A DNA stretch of 64,000 bases from Vitreimonas flagellata. GTDB lineage: Bacteria; Pseudomonadota; Alphaproteobacteria; Caulobacterales; Aquidulcibacteraceae. This document shows positions 42,218-49,016 of this stretch, piece by piece (position 1 is the first letter of the stretch; each line of letters begins with the position of its first letter). The translations under genes were made by a program, and so were the position numbers. The notes under the pieces were generated by a model. The model saw nothing but the letters and a program-made list of their open reading frames with translations. It ran no database searches and was not told where the DNA came from. Location of the stretch: contig NZ_SBJL01000002.1 in NCBI RefSeq assembly GCF_004634425.1, positions 920,374 to 984,373 on the forward strand, in the 5' to 3' direction.

Positions 42218-42745
42218 ATGCGCGCGCTTGTGTTTATCGCCGCGGCCGCCCTGTTATCGGCGTGCGCCACGGCCACGCCGTACCAGCCGGCTGTCAGCAA
42301 TACAAATTACGGCTTCCAGGAACAGCGGATCGAAAACAACCGCGTCCGCATCACCTTTCGCGGCAACACGGTAACCGATCGCGAGACGGTGGAGACCTAT
42401 CTGCTCTATCGCGCCGCCGAGCTCACGCTGGAGGGCGGCTACGATTATTTCATCGTCGCCAATCGTGACACGGAAGAGCATTCGCGCCTGCAAGGCGCCG
42501 GTCCAAGTCGCTCGCGCTTTGGCTTCGATTATTGGTATTTCTCGCCGCGCCGCGGCTGGAGCCCCTGGTACGATCCCTTCTGGGACGAGCCGACCAGTTA
42601 TCGCGAAGTGACTCGCTACGAAGCGATGGCCGAGATCGCGATGTTCAGCGGTCGCAAGCCGGCGGACGATCCTAATGCGTTTGATGCGCGTGAGGTGCAA
42701 TCGAACCTGCAGGGCCGTATCACGCGTCCGCCACCAGCCGGTTAA
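42218..42745 (+). CDS. CC0125/CC1285-type lipoprotein
   Basis: The 175-residue product has a lipobox LSAC (MRALVFIAAAALLSAC). The core NYGFQEQRIENNRVRITFRGN and YLLYRAAELTLEGGYDYFIV match the CC0125/CC1285 lipoprotein family seen in Caulobacterales. The C-terminal half contains a Trp/Tyr-rich WYFSPRRGWSPWYDPFW stretch. Function is unknown. ATG is preceded by GGAGA. Its stop overlaps the convergent TraB/GumN gene by 4 bp. Confidence 0.82.
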   Translation: MRALVFIAAAALLSACATATPYQPAVSNTNYGFQEQRIENNRVRITFRGNTVTDRETVETYLLYRAAELTLEGGYDYFIVANRDTEEHSRLQGAGPSRSRFGFDYWYFSPRRGWSPWYDPFWDEPTSYREVTRYEAMAEIAMFSGRKPADDPNAFDAREVQSNLQGRITRPPPAG

Positions 42746-43623
42746 GGTCCTTCCACATCAGTGCCGCGCGCGCGCAGGAGGTCGACGACGTTGCCGTCGC
42801 CGACCAAATGCGCCGCGCCCACGGCGATGAAGATGCGACCTGATCCATCAAGGCGCGCGGCGATCTCATCAGCCCACGCGCGATTGCGGCGAAGAATGAC
42901 GGCCTCGTGCACGACAGGGCCGGCTTCTTCCCATTGCGGCGCGAGCGCTGCGTTCAACGCGGCGAGGTCGCCACGCGCCCAAGCCGCATCCGAGTCCGCC
43001 AACGACCCATCCTCTTCGGCGATTTGGCGTAAAGTCACGGCGAGAAAGTGCGTTTGGTCCGCTGGCGGCAGATCCGCGAGGATTCGGATCTGCTCTTCCG
43101 GCGTTTCGAAGAAGCTCAGGCGCTTGCCGCGCTGTCGTGCTTCAGCGGCAAGCACAGTTTCAACGCCGGCGTCAGCACTGTGTCCCTCGCGAACGGCGTA
43201 AGCGTACGAAAGCTGCAACGCCGCGAACCACGGTCGCATGCGCTCGATCTGCCCCGCGTCCAAGCGCAGTTCCTGCACGATCTCTGCAAGTCGGGCGCGA
43301 TCTGCTGGCGCCAACAACGCTGACAAACTCTGCTCAGCCGGCAGCAGACCATAACGTGCGGCCAAACTTGGAAAGGCAGCATTCGCCTCGGGCGAAGTGT
43401 CCGTCTCCGTCACAAATTCGTCGGCCGACGCGAACGCCGCATTCACCCGCTCGCCCCGCCAGCGCAAATCCGGCGGCAGCACATGCACGGTCCCGAACAA
43501 CCAAATCTCACTATCCGCATCAGCGATCCGCCAGAGCGCGGGTTCGCCCTGTGGCGCGGTAGGCGCGCACGCCGCCAGCGCCCAGGCCGAAACCGCCAGT
43601 AAAGCTGCAAACAGGGACCGCAA
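42742..43623 (-). CDS. TraB/GumN family lipoprotein
   Basis: The 293-residue protein has a lipoprotein signal (LAAC at residues 16-19) and the TraB/GumN fold. Conserved parts are SEIWLFGTVHVLPPDLRWRGE, LPAEQSLSALL, GVETVLAAEARQRGKRLSFFETPEEQIRIL, and the C-terminal GRIFIAVGAAHLVGDGNVVDLLRARG. The family is related to Tiki/EreA-like metal-dependent proteases; its bacterial target is unknown. Confidence 0.9.
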   Translation of the reverse strand: MRSLFAALLAVSAWALAACAPTAPQGEPALWRIADADSEIWLFGTVHVLPPDLRWRGERVNAAFASADEFVTETDTSPEANAAFPSLAARYGLLPAEQSLSALLAPADRARLAEIVQELRLDAGQIERMRPWFAALQLSYAYAVREGHSADAGVETVLAAEARQRGKRLSFFETPEEQIRILADLPPADQTHFLAVTLRQIAEEDGSLADSDAAWARGDLAALNAALAPQWEEAGPVVHEAVILRRNRAWADEIAARLDGSGRIFIAVGAAHLVGDGNVVDLLRARGTDVEGP

Positions 43624-43709
43624 TCGTCGCCTCCGAAGGCTCGCCTTCGCCGCAAAGCTCGGCTAGAGATGCCGCCCGCGCTGGCCGACCGGCCGGCTCA
43701 AGGGCTTCA

Positions 43710-43786
43710 GCACCCGTAGCTCAGCTGGATAGAGCGTTGCCCTCCGAAGGCAAAGGTCACAGGTTCGAATCCTGTCGGGTGCGCCA
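43710..43786 (+). tRNA. tRNA-Arg (anticodon CCG)
   Basis: A complete cloverleaf including an encoded CCA: acceptor GCACCCG pairs with CGGGTGC, the D-stem is GCTC/GAGC, the anticodon stem TTGCC/GGCAA closes a loop with anticodon CCG at 43744-43746, and the T-arm has GGTTCGAATCC. It reads CGG codons. Genes of accessory character start right after it, so it may mark an island boundary. Confidence 0.97.
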
Positions 43787-43788
43787 GC

Positions 43789-43808
43789 AACCAATTGAAA
43801 TTGGTTTT
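43789..43808 (+). terminator. AT-rich inverted repeat after tRNA-Arg
   Basis: AACCAATT at 43789-43796 and AATTGGTT at 43799-43806 form a perfect repeat followed by TT, three bases after the tRNA CCA. As RNA the stem AACCAA/TTGGTT would leave a six-base loop. It could end tRNA transcription, though the stem is weak. Confidence 0.4.
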
Positions 43809-43939
43809 GAAAATTGAGGCGCAGGGACGCGTTCGCGCCGGGCGAATTGTCGTGGCTACCACCGGGCTACCACGCGACCCACAATAGGTGGGGGATTGCG
43901 GCGTGTTGGCGCGGTTTGCGCGCATTGGTGCAAAGCAAA

Positions 43940-43971
43940 GGGCCGCGAAGGGGGAGCATCCTTCGCGGCCC
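43940..43971. terminator. Strong bidirectional terminator hairpin (module copy 1)
   Basis: GGGCCGCGAAGG (43940-43951) and CCTTCGCGGCCC (43960-43971) form a perfect 12-bp stem with loop GGGAGCAT. TTTT follows on the plus strand and CTTTGCTTT follows on the minus strand. It lies 29 bases after the stop of the minus-strand 30-residue peptide gene and recurs beside the second peptide pair at 57896. Confidence 0.85.
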
Positions 43972-44000
43972 TTTTGGGCTCGCTCGTATTATCGCGCGGG

Positions 44001-44093
44001 TTACGCGACGATCTGGGCGGCTTGGTTGAGCGTGGCCATCGCCATCGGTGCGAACACGGCGCAAGCGGCGATTAGGGCGTAGAACTTGGCCAT
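44001..44093 (-). CDS. 30-residue hydrophobic micropeptide (copy A)
   Basis: A 30-codon ORF starting MAKFYALIAACAVF and ending TLNQAAQIVA. The chain is mostly hydrophobic with one Lys and one Cys (position 11), so it may insert in the membrane or act as a secreted or self-processed peptide. Three other copies in the window (44127, 57960, 58090) are 87-93% identical, which shows that the frame is real. GAGAG lies upstream as a ribosome site. It is the downstream member of a tandem pair and ends in front of the 43940 terminator. I recognise no known family; a type I toxin-like peptide is one possibility. Confidence 0.72.
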   Translation of the reverse strand: MAKFYALIAACAVFAPMAMATLNQAAQIVA

Positions 44094-44126
44094 CTGAGTG
44101 CTCTCAAAATTGGTTGGCGGGGCCGA

Positions 44127-44219
44127 TCAGGCGACGATCTGCGCGGCTTGGTTCAAGGTGGCGAAAGCCATCGGGGCGAACACGGCGCAGGCGGCGATCA
44201 GGGCGTAAAACTTGGTCAT
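44127..44219 (-). CDS. 30-residue hydrophobic micropeptide (copy B)
   Basis: Second 30-codon ORF (MTKFYALIAACAVF...), differing from copy A at residues 2 and 19 only (Thr for Ala, Phe for Met). It has a strong GAGGAGC ribosome site eight bases before the ATG. A perfect hairpin immediately upstream of that site is conserved in the second module. It is separated from copy A by 33 bases, so both are probably on one transcript. It lies inside a longer spurious minus frame that extends upstream to 45275. Confidence 0.75.
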   Translation of the reverse strand: MTKFYALIAACAVFAPMAFATLNQAAQIVA

Positions 44220-44233
44220 CTGGTTTGCTCCTC

Positions 44234-44251
44234 CGAAGCGGCAGCGCTTCG
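44234..44251 (-). promoter_or_regulatory. 5' UTR hairpin before micropeptide copy B
   Basis: CGAAGCG (44234-44240) and CGCTTCG (44245-44251) form a perfect 7-bp stem with a 4-base loop. On the minus strand the stem is followed directly by GGAGGAGC and the ATG. The bases before the stem, CTCTTC, can pair with GAGGAG, so an extended fold would hide the ribosome site. The same design with different bases precedes copy D. Confidence 0.6.
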
Positions 44252-44703
44252 ATGAAGAGACCTTACCGACCACAAGCATTGGCGGATGTGACGCCAGGCA
44301 CACTGGAAGACAACTAGAGCGAGCCAGGGCGGCTCCACGCCCATAGGAGTGGGCGCTTCGGGGCAGGAGCAGGCACGCCCCCGAGTTCACGCCGGGGCAA
44401 AAGCGGACGCGAGACAGGCGGACAGCTTGGCGCGATGGCGCGCGCTTCTCCTGGGCCAGCGCCCTGCGCCACGCACGATCCTCTCCGAAGCGCCGCACTT
44501 CGGCGCGGACGGATTGGTCGTCTGCATCCTCCTGGGCTGGTGGCCGACGCCGCACGGATGGGCCGACGCGCACGCACGGGAGCGCATCGAGCTCGTCGGC
44601 TCGCCCGACACCGCACCGCGTCGCGGCGAGCGCTGGAACGAGCCCGTTATGGCTCTGTCGCTTGCGCGCGCATTCGGCGCGCCCGAAGTCGATCCTAGCG
44701 AAG
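44252..44703. other. Stretch without a recognised gene
   Basis: This stretch lies between the micropeptide leader and the Cys-rich ORF. It probably contains the minus-strand promoter of the micropeptide pair. A plus frame opening at 44349 continues through it and is moderately protein-like around APHFGADGLVVCILLGWWP, but it then runs into the frame of the next gene without a matching family, so I do not call it. Confidence 0.3.
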
Positions 44704-44877
44704 TGAACTTGGGCGCGCTGGAGGCGCTGCGACCGCGAAGCGCTTTTGCCTCCCAATCCCCGGCCGATCGTAAAGGCGCGCCCGTGCATGTGCTGCGGGC
44801 AGAGCGTCGGCAGCACCGGCGCGGGCCATCGCCTATGCGAGGTCTGCCGCCATCTGGGCAATCCATTCCAAGGATAA
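44704..44877 (+). CDS. Small zinc-ribbon-like ORF
   Basis: A short frame of about 57 codons ending in KARPCMCCGQSVGSTGAGHR and LCEVCRHLGNPFQG. The CxxC-x(13)-CxxC spacing with a GAGHRLC core resembles small zinc-finger proteins common on phages and integrated elements. The GTG at 44704 is a guess; the frame is open further upstream and no clear ribosome site is visible. It ends 21 bases before the membrane-protein gene. Confidence 0.45.
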
Positions 44878-44898
44878 GAATCGCGCCATACTGGCGCA

Positions 44899-45591
44899 AT
44901 GAGCGTCGGCCAGGTCGTCAACGGCAGCACTGGGTTTCCGTGGGAAGCCATCTTGGGCTTCATCGGCGTGCTGGTCGGCGCGGGCATCGCCACCGGCACC
45001 ACGATGTATTTCGCATCCCGCGCCGAACGGGACCAACGCTTAGCCGTAGCGCACTCCGTATTCTTCAAGGTTCTGAAGATGTGCGACGTCGCAGTGAAGG
45101 TGGCGCGCCATGTCAGCGAAGAATGGAAGGAGGACCGCAACGGTTGGCACTGGCCCGCGCTGATGCCGCTTGCGGGCATTCCGCCCCTGGACGACACGTT
45201 CACAGCGGAAGAGATGGCGTTGTTCGCGCGGGCGAAGGGGCCGGTGTTCTCCGAGCGCCTTCTCGTCGCCAGCAATCACTCGCACCTGATCTTGGAGCTT
45301 CTCCGGAACTACAACTCGGATCGAAGAGCCTTGGGCGATACGTTCGCCGAGATGGGATTGGTGGAGATGGACGGCCCGATTGGCCGCATCATCGTGGACA
45401 AGGAGAGCGACACCCATCGCTTGCTAGCTCCGAAGATACGGGAAGTGGAAACCGGCGCGATCCACCTGCGTGAAGCGGCGCTGAAGGCGCGCGATCACAT
45501 CACCAAGCTGGGCGACGACATCGGACCGAAGCTGAAGGAAGTCCTGAAAGACGACCGCTTCAAGCTGAACATGGGCTCGAAGCCCGACTAG
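44899..45591 (+). CDS. Hypothetical membrane-anchored protein next to CBASS
   Basis: The 230-residue protein has one N-terminal membrane span (WEAILGFIGVLVGAGIATGTTMYF, residues about 15-38) and a long helical cytosolic part, including probable coiled coil near the C-terminus (GAIHLREAALKARDHITKLGDDIGPKLKEVL). The ATG is preceded by a perfect 6-bp inverted repeat, GCGCCA-TAC-TGGCGC (44884-44898). It ends 6 bp from the CD-NTase stop, tail to tail. It belongs to the accessory island; a defence role is only suggested by location. Confidence 0.65.
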   Translation: MSVGQVVNGSTGFPWEAILGFIGVLVGAGIATGTTMYFASRAERDQRLAVAHSVFFKVLKMCDVAVKVARHVSEEWKEDRNGWHWPALMPLAGIPPLDDTFTAEEMALFARAKGPVFSERLLVASNHSHLILELLRNYNSDRRALGDTFAEMGLVEMDGPIGRIIVDKESDTHRLLAPKIREVETGAIHLREAALKARDHITKLGDDIGPKLKEVLKDDRFKLNMGSKPD

Positions 45592-45597
45592 TCCGCC

Positions 45598-46470
45598 TCA
45601 CCACCCCTGCCACACGCGGCGAGCGGACTGAAAGAATGCCTCGCAGTCTTTCGTCGGCCACGAAGTGGAGCTGTTGTCCCGCACGAGCCAGTGGAGGCCG
45701 TTCGCGCACACCAGCTTGGACCGGTCGGCGGCCACGGCCCAATCGTAGCAAGACACGAACGTGTCTTGATACGTCTTGTCGTAGCGATCGCTCGGCACGT
45801 TGTAGAGAAGACCCTCCAGGAAATACGACGGCGCGATGCCGTCGCCCAGTTCGTCTTGCTCGACCATGTAGTTCCGCAGGTTCTTGAATATGCGAACCAT
45901 GGGCTTGACCCACTGTCGCGCATCCTGGTGTTTGGCCGTTAGATTGTCGGAGTGCTGCTCGGGAAAGTTCTCGATAAGCGTGCCCTTCGACCAGAAGCAG
46001 ATGCCCCTGTCGAAGCGCCTCGCTGCGAGACTGTGGTAGCGGCGAAACTGCTGACACACGAGCACGTCGGCCTCGCGCCGCTTGCCCGACGCCGGAATGT
46101 AGATCGCCTTATTGCCAGGATTCACGCCGTTGAAGTTCTTCGACAGCCACGCCACGACTTCCTTTTTGAAGTCGGTGTAGCCATAGCTGGCGTTCGGGAT
46201 TGCGTTGTATTCATCCTGCTCCGGCTGCGAGAGCCGCGTGATGTCGCTGCTGTAGGCGCCGTCCAGTCTGATGATGATGTCGACATCGCTGTCGGCCCAG
46301 ACGTTGGTGTCGTTGCAGTACGACCCCTGCAGAAACACCTTGTACGATCGATTTGCATACGGAGCCTGCGGGCTTTCGAGCACGGTCTTGATCGCGGCGT
46401 AGGTGTCGCGCGACGACTGGATCGCGCCCTGGTGCGACCATGTCTCTAGCTGAGCTTCATCGATTGCCAT
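45598..46470 (-). CDS. CBASS CD-NTase (cyclic oligonucleotide synthase)
   Basis: The enzyme senses phage infection and makes a cyclic di- or trinucleotide messenger. The 290-residue protein (start MAIDEAQLE) shows the polymerase-beta-like nucleotidyltransferase core: GS at residues 49-50 within LQGSYCNDTNVWADSDVDII, metal-binding Asp62 and Asp64, and third acidic Asp135 in READVLV. A C-terminal helical OAS-like domain follows. The frame is open to 46728, but MAID overlaps the phospholipase stop by one base (TGATG), fixing the start and showing coupling. No SAVED domain is fused. The clade and product nucleotide cannot be told by eye. Confidence 0.9.
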   Translation of the reverse strand: MAIDEAQLETWSHQGAIQSSRDTYAAIKTVLESPQAPYANRSYKVFLQGSYCNDTNVWADSDVDIIIRLDGAYSSDITRLSQPEQDEYNAIPNASYGYTDFKKEVVAWLSKNFNGVNPGNKAIYIPASGKRREADVLVCQQFRRYHSLAARRFDRGICFWSKGTLIENFPEQHSDNLTAKHQDARQWVKPMVRIFKNLRNYMVEQDELGDGIAPSYFLEGLLYNVPSDRYDKTYQDTFVSCYDWAVAADRSKLVCANGLHWLVRDNSSTSWPTKDCEAFFQSARRVWQGW

Positions 46471-47405
46471 CACATCACCTGAAGGAAAAACTCGCGCAGC
46501 TTGGCTTCGTGTTCGCTGAACGATTGGCGTCCGCGCTGCCACAGAACGTCGAGCTTTCGGTGGTCGTGCTCGAACATGTCCGTCGCCATGTCGGGCTGCG
46601 TGTAGGCGTTGCTGACGCGAACCGTCGCGATATCCTTGAAGAGCACCATGCGCAGTTGATCCATCGAGCGCGTGTTCACCTCCATCGTCTTCTGCAGGAG
46701 GTCCGCCAGCGGGAGCTTGCTCGCCCAATACGATGGCTTATGCATCCGGCGCGGCGCGGGATATTCTCCGACGCCGATGCTGACGACGCGAATCCTGTCC
46801 GGTTCGATCTTCAGCGACACGGTGGCATCGGCGAGCGCGTAGAGCGTCGGATTGTTGGCGCAGTAGCCGCCGTCGATAAGCGTGACGGTCGATCCGTCGG
46901 AGATTGGAACCTGCTTCTTGGAGAAGAACGGAAACGCGGAGCACGACGCCTGAACGGCGTCGCTGATGCTGGCTCCGAAGAAGGGCTGGAACGTACCCTT
47001 GGTGCCGAACGCCTGATTGACGTCGGCTTTGAAGATCATCGGGCGCTCTTCCCGCCAGCGTGTCGCGACGATGCCGATGCGTGTCTTGAAGTCGGTGACG
47101 GTGTGGTCGGCGAATATCGTGTTCGCAAGCTTCGCCAGCTCCGCCGATTTCTCCCATGGCCACAGGCGAGCCATGATCGTAACGACGTGATTGCGATAAT
47201 GGTCGAGTATCTCGTCAACTGAACGGCCGAGGCAGAGAAGCGTGGCGATGATTGCGCCAGTGCTCGTGCCGTAGATGAGATGGAAGTGCTCGCAGAGAGG
47301 CGCGCCCGTCATTCCCTCAAGCTCCTTGAGGACGCCGAGCGTGTAGAATCCCTTGGCCCCGCCGCCGTCGAGGCTGAGCACTCTGAACTTGCTGTCGTCG
47401 GTCAT
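46470..47405 (-). CDS. CapV-like patatin phospholipase, CBASS effector
   Basis: A cyclic-nucleotide-activated phospholipase that degrades the inner membrane and kills the infected cell. The 311-residue protein has the patatin motifs: oxyanion DGGGAKGF (residues 13-20), nucleophile elbow GTSTG with Ser48, and catalytic Asp178 in DGGYCANNP. Length and C-terminal part (RRMHKPSYWASKLPLADLLQ onward) fit CapV. It is the first gene of a two-gene operon with the CD-NTase, the same order as capV-dncV. No cap2/cap3 genes are present. Ribosome site CCGGAGC precedes the ATG. Confidence 0.92.
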   Translation of the reverse strand: MTDDSKFRVLSLDGGGAKGFYTLGVLKELEGMTGAPLCEHFHLIYGTSTGAIIATLLCLGRSVDEILDHYRNHVVTIMARLWPWEKSAELAKLANTIFADHTVTDFKTRIGIVATRWREERPMIFKADVNQAFGTKGTFQPFFGASISDAVQASCSAFPFFSKKQVPISDGSTVTLIDGGYCANNPTLYALADATVSLKIEPDRIRVVSIGVGEYPAPRRMHKPSYWASKLPLADLLQKTMEVNTRSMDQLRMVLFKDIATVRVSNAYTQPDMATDMFEHDHRKLDVLWQRGRQSFSEHEAKLREFFLQVM

Positions 47406-47524
47406 GCTCCGGCTCTGCGCGAATCACTCGCCTTGAGCGTGCTGTTGCCGCGCGACCACTGTCCAGACCTACCGGTGAAGACTCTTCCTCTCTGGGCCTG
47501 AGTTCGGTATCAACGCCTACCGGC

Positions 47525-47598
47525 GCGGGCGTAGTTCAGAGGTAGAATGCGACCTTCCCAAAGTCGATGTTGGGGGGGCGATTCCGCCGCCCGCTCCA
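47525..47598 (+). pseudogene. Degenerate tRNA-Gly(CCC)-like sequence
   Basis: The acceptor stem GCGGGCG/CGCCCGC, D-arm (GTTC/GAAT), and anticodon loop TTCCCAA with anticodon CCC are intact, and an encoded CCA is present, giving a normal 74-base length. The T-arm is damaged: the invariant TTC of the T-loop reads GGC and the T-stem has only about three to four pairs. The anticodon stem also has one C-A mismatch. A relic or island-borne divergent tRNA is likely. Confidence 0.55.
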
Positions 47599-47637
47599 AC
47601 CCTTGCATCTGACGCCGGTTCTTAAGGAGGCATCCGC

Positions 47638-48123
47638 GTGAAGTTTTCGCCGCCGATTGGAAAGCTGGCGCGCGCCACTAACGCGCCAGGTGGTTCTCTG
47701 CTGTTGCTGGAAGTGAGCGGCTCGAGGGCGCTGATAATCTCTACGAACCACGTTGACGACGGCCAACCGTCGAACGTTGTGTTGTCGGCGCACGCGAACA
47801 TGCAAGGCATTGTGCACAAGAGCGCATCGAATTTCTGGGCCTGGGACGTCACAGAGATTGCAGCCATCGAAATCGACCAGAGTGCGTTCGTTGTTGGCGA
47901 CGAGCGGCCAGCTTTCGGTTCAATTGCATGTGACAAGGAAGGGCACCGGCTCATTGCCGTGGATCGGCCCGGCGCGTTTGGGGGAACCAACTGGTTAGAC
48001 CTTGAGCAATTCCAGATAGCCGCGCCAACGGGCGGCACGACTGTTCGATTCCCAAAATGGAAGCTCGTGTTGCCAAGTGAGCGCGATGACCGGACCACGC
48101 TGTTTGAGTGGCCGCTCACTTGA
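47638..48123 (+). CDS. Hypothetical protein of the CBASS island
   Basis: A 161-residue soluble protein with no signal peptide. It starts at GTG with an excellent AAGGAGG ribosome site, so translation is well supported. It looks beta-rich (SLLLLEVSGSRALIIST, TVRFPKWKLVLPSE). No family recognised. It is divergent from the CBASS operon, with the tRNA-Gly-like element between. The 280 bp after it (48124-48403) contain no gene I can support. Confidence 0.68.
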   Translation: MKFSPPIGKLARATNAPGGSLLLLEVSGSRALIISTNHVDDGQPSNVVLSAHANMQGIVHKSASNFWAWDVTEIAAIEIDQSAFVVGDERPAFGSIACDKEGHRLIAVDRPGAFGGTNWLDLEQFQIAAPTGGTTVRFPKWKLVLPSERDDRTTLFEWPLT

Positions 48124-48403
48124 GGGTGCGCCGAAGCCAGCAGGGCATAGTCTTTTATTGGTAGTCATTGCGGTCGCTCTTAATGGCCAGGAACGCCTGT
48201 CCAGCGCGTGGAATCAATTTGGGCGGCGGTACGCGACGCGCTCCCTTCTGATCGATGGTCCGCGCTCACGGCGGCGAAGTTCTTGAGGATCTAAGACGTC
48301 TTCAGGCATCTGAAGCTTCAACGCCTGCTTTGCGGCAGGGGTGGGCCCAATGACCGTTCATGGGATTGAGCTCTCGTAAACCTACCTGAGCTACGCTTTC
48401 GCG

Positions 48404-48799
48404 ATGTCGTCGCCCTGGGAACGTCCTCGGCTGAACCGCGCCAGCTCTGAACGTCGGGCTGCGAACTTGCGTGAGCGGTTCCGCCGTTTTGGACGCCGTC
48501 GTGTCTCCCGATCCCTTGCCGGGCTCATCATCGGCTTGCTTATCTTGGGCGGCCTTGCGCTGATGCAAACCCTACAGCCCCCTTCGAGCCAACTCGGGTA
48601 CTTGAATCCGATTGAGCGCGAAGATCCGATTGAGCGCGAAGAACCGAGTGCGCGCGAAGTCGCAAGCGATAGGCCGTTTGAAAACTGTGACGCCGCGCGA
48701 GCGGCGGGTGCGGCGCCCGTTCGTCGAGGGCAAGACGGGTATGGCGCTCACCTCGATCGAGACGGCGATGGAATTGGGTGCGAGCCCTTTCCGCGATAG
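48404..48799 (+). CDS. Membrane-anchored Excalibur-domain protein
   Basis: The 131-residue protein has an Arg-rich cytosolic N-terminus, one membrane span (SLAGLIIGLLILGGLALMQ, about residues 37-55), a charged linker and a C-terminal Excalibur domain. That domain contains ENCDAARAAGAAPVRRGQ and the calcium loop DRDGDGIGCE. The linker is encoded by three 18-bp tandem units (48605-48658: PIERED, PIEREE, SARE). Excalibur domains bind calcium outside the cell. The ribosome site is weak, so the exact start is uncertain. Confidence 0.72.
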   Translation: MSSPWERPRLNRASSERRAANLRERFRRFGRRRVSRSLAGLIIGLLILGGLALMQTLQPPSSQLGYLNPIEREDPIEREEPSAREVASDRPFENCDAARAAGAAPVRRGQDGYGAHLDRDGDGIGCEPFPR

Positions 48800-48973
48800 G
48801 CTAGGTCCGCTTTCGGGCGGGCAGGTGCTGGGGTCTCAAATTGGGATTCCTCGCCAGCGTGGGTCAGCGGGATCATCGTAATGATGGCTTGAGTCCGCGC
48901 TAGGACGTGAACTCGTACTTTCGTTGTCCTGTTGCGTGCGCGGCGGATCACGAGTGACCCGAACCAACAAAAG

Positions 48974-49013
48974 AAGCGCCGCACTGGCGCGACGGACTAA
49001 TTGCGCGGCGCTT
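48974..49013 (-). terminator. Rho-independent terminator of the 49017-50106 gene pair
   Basis: AAGCGCCGC (48974-48982) and GCGGCGCTT (49005-49013) pair perfectly over 9 bp with a 22-base loop, three bases after the minus-strand stop at 49017. On the minus strand the stem is followed by CTTTTGTT. Confidence 0.72.
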
Positions 49014-49016
49014 TTC

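Noticed and set aside
43710..43925. Minus ORF antisense to tRNA-Arg ([12 protein letters not shown]...)
   Set aside because: Known type of spurious ORF produced by tRNA antisense sequence.
44349..44703. Plus frame upstream of the zinc-ribbon ORF
   Set aside because: Open by chance in GC-rich DNA; no ribosome site or family, and it continues out of frame over the 44899 gene.
44127..45275. 382-codon minus-strand ORF covering the island
   Set aside because: Its last 30 codons are micropeptide copy B, which has its own ribosome site; the rest is antisense to the 44899 gene and Arg/Pro-rich.
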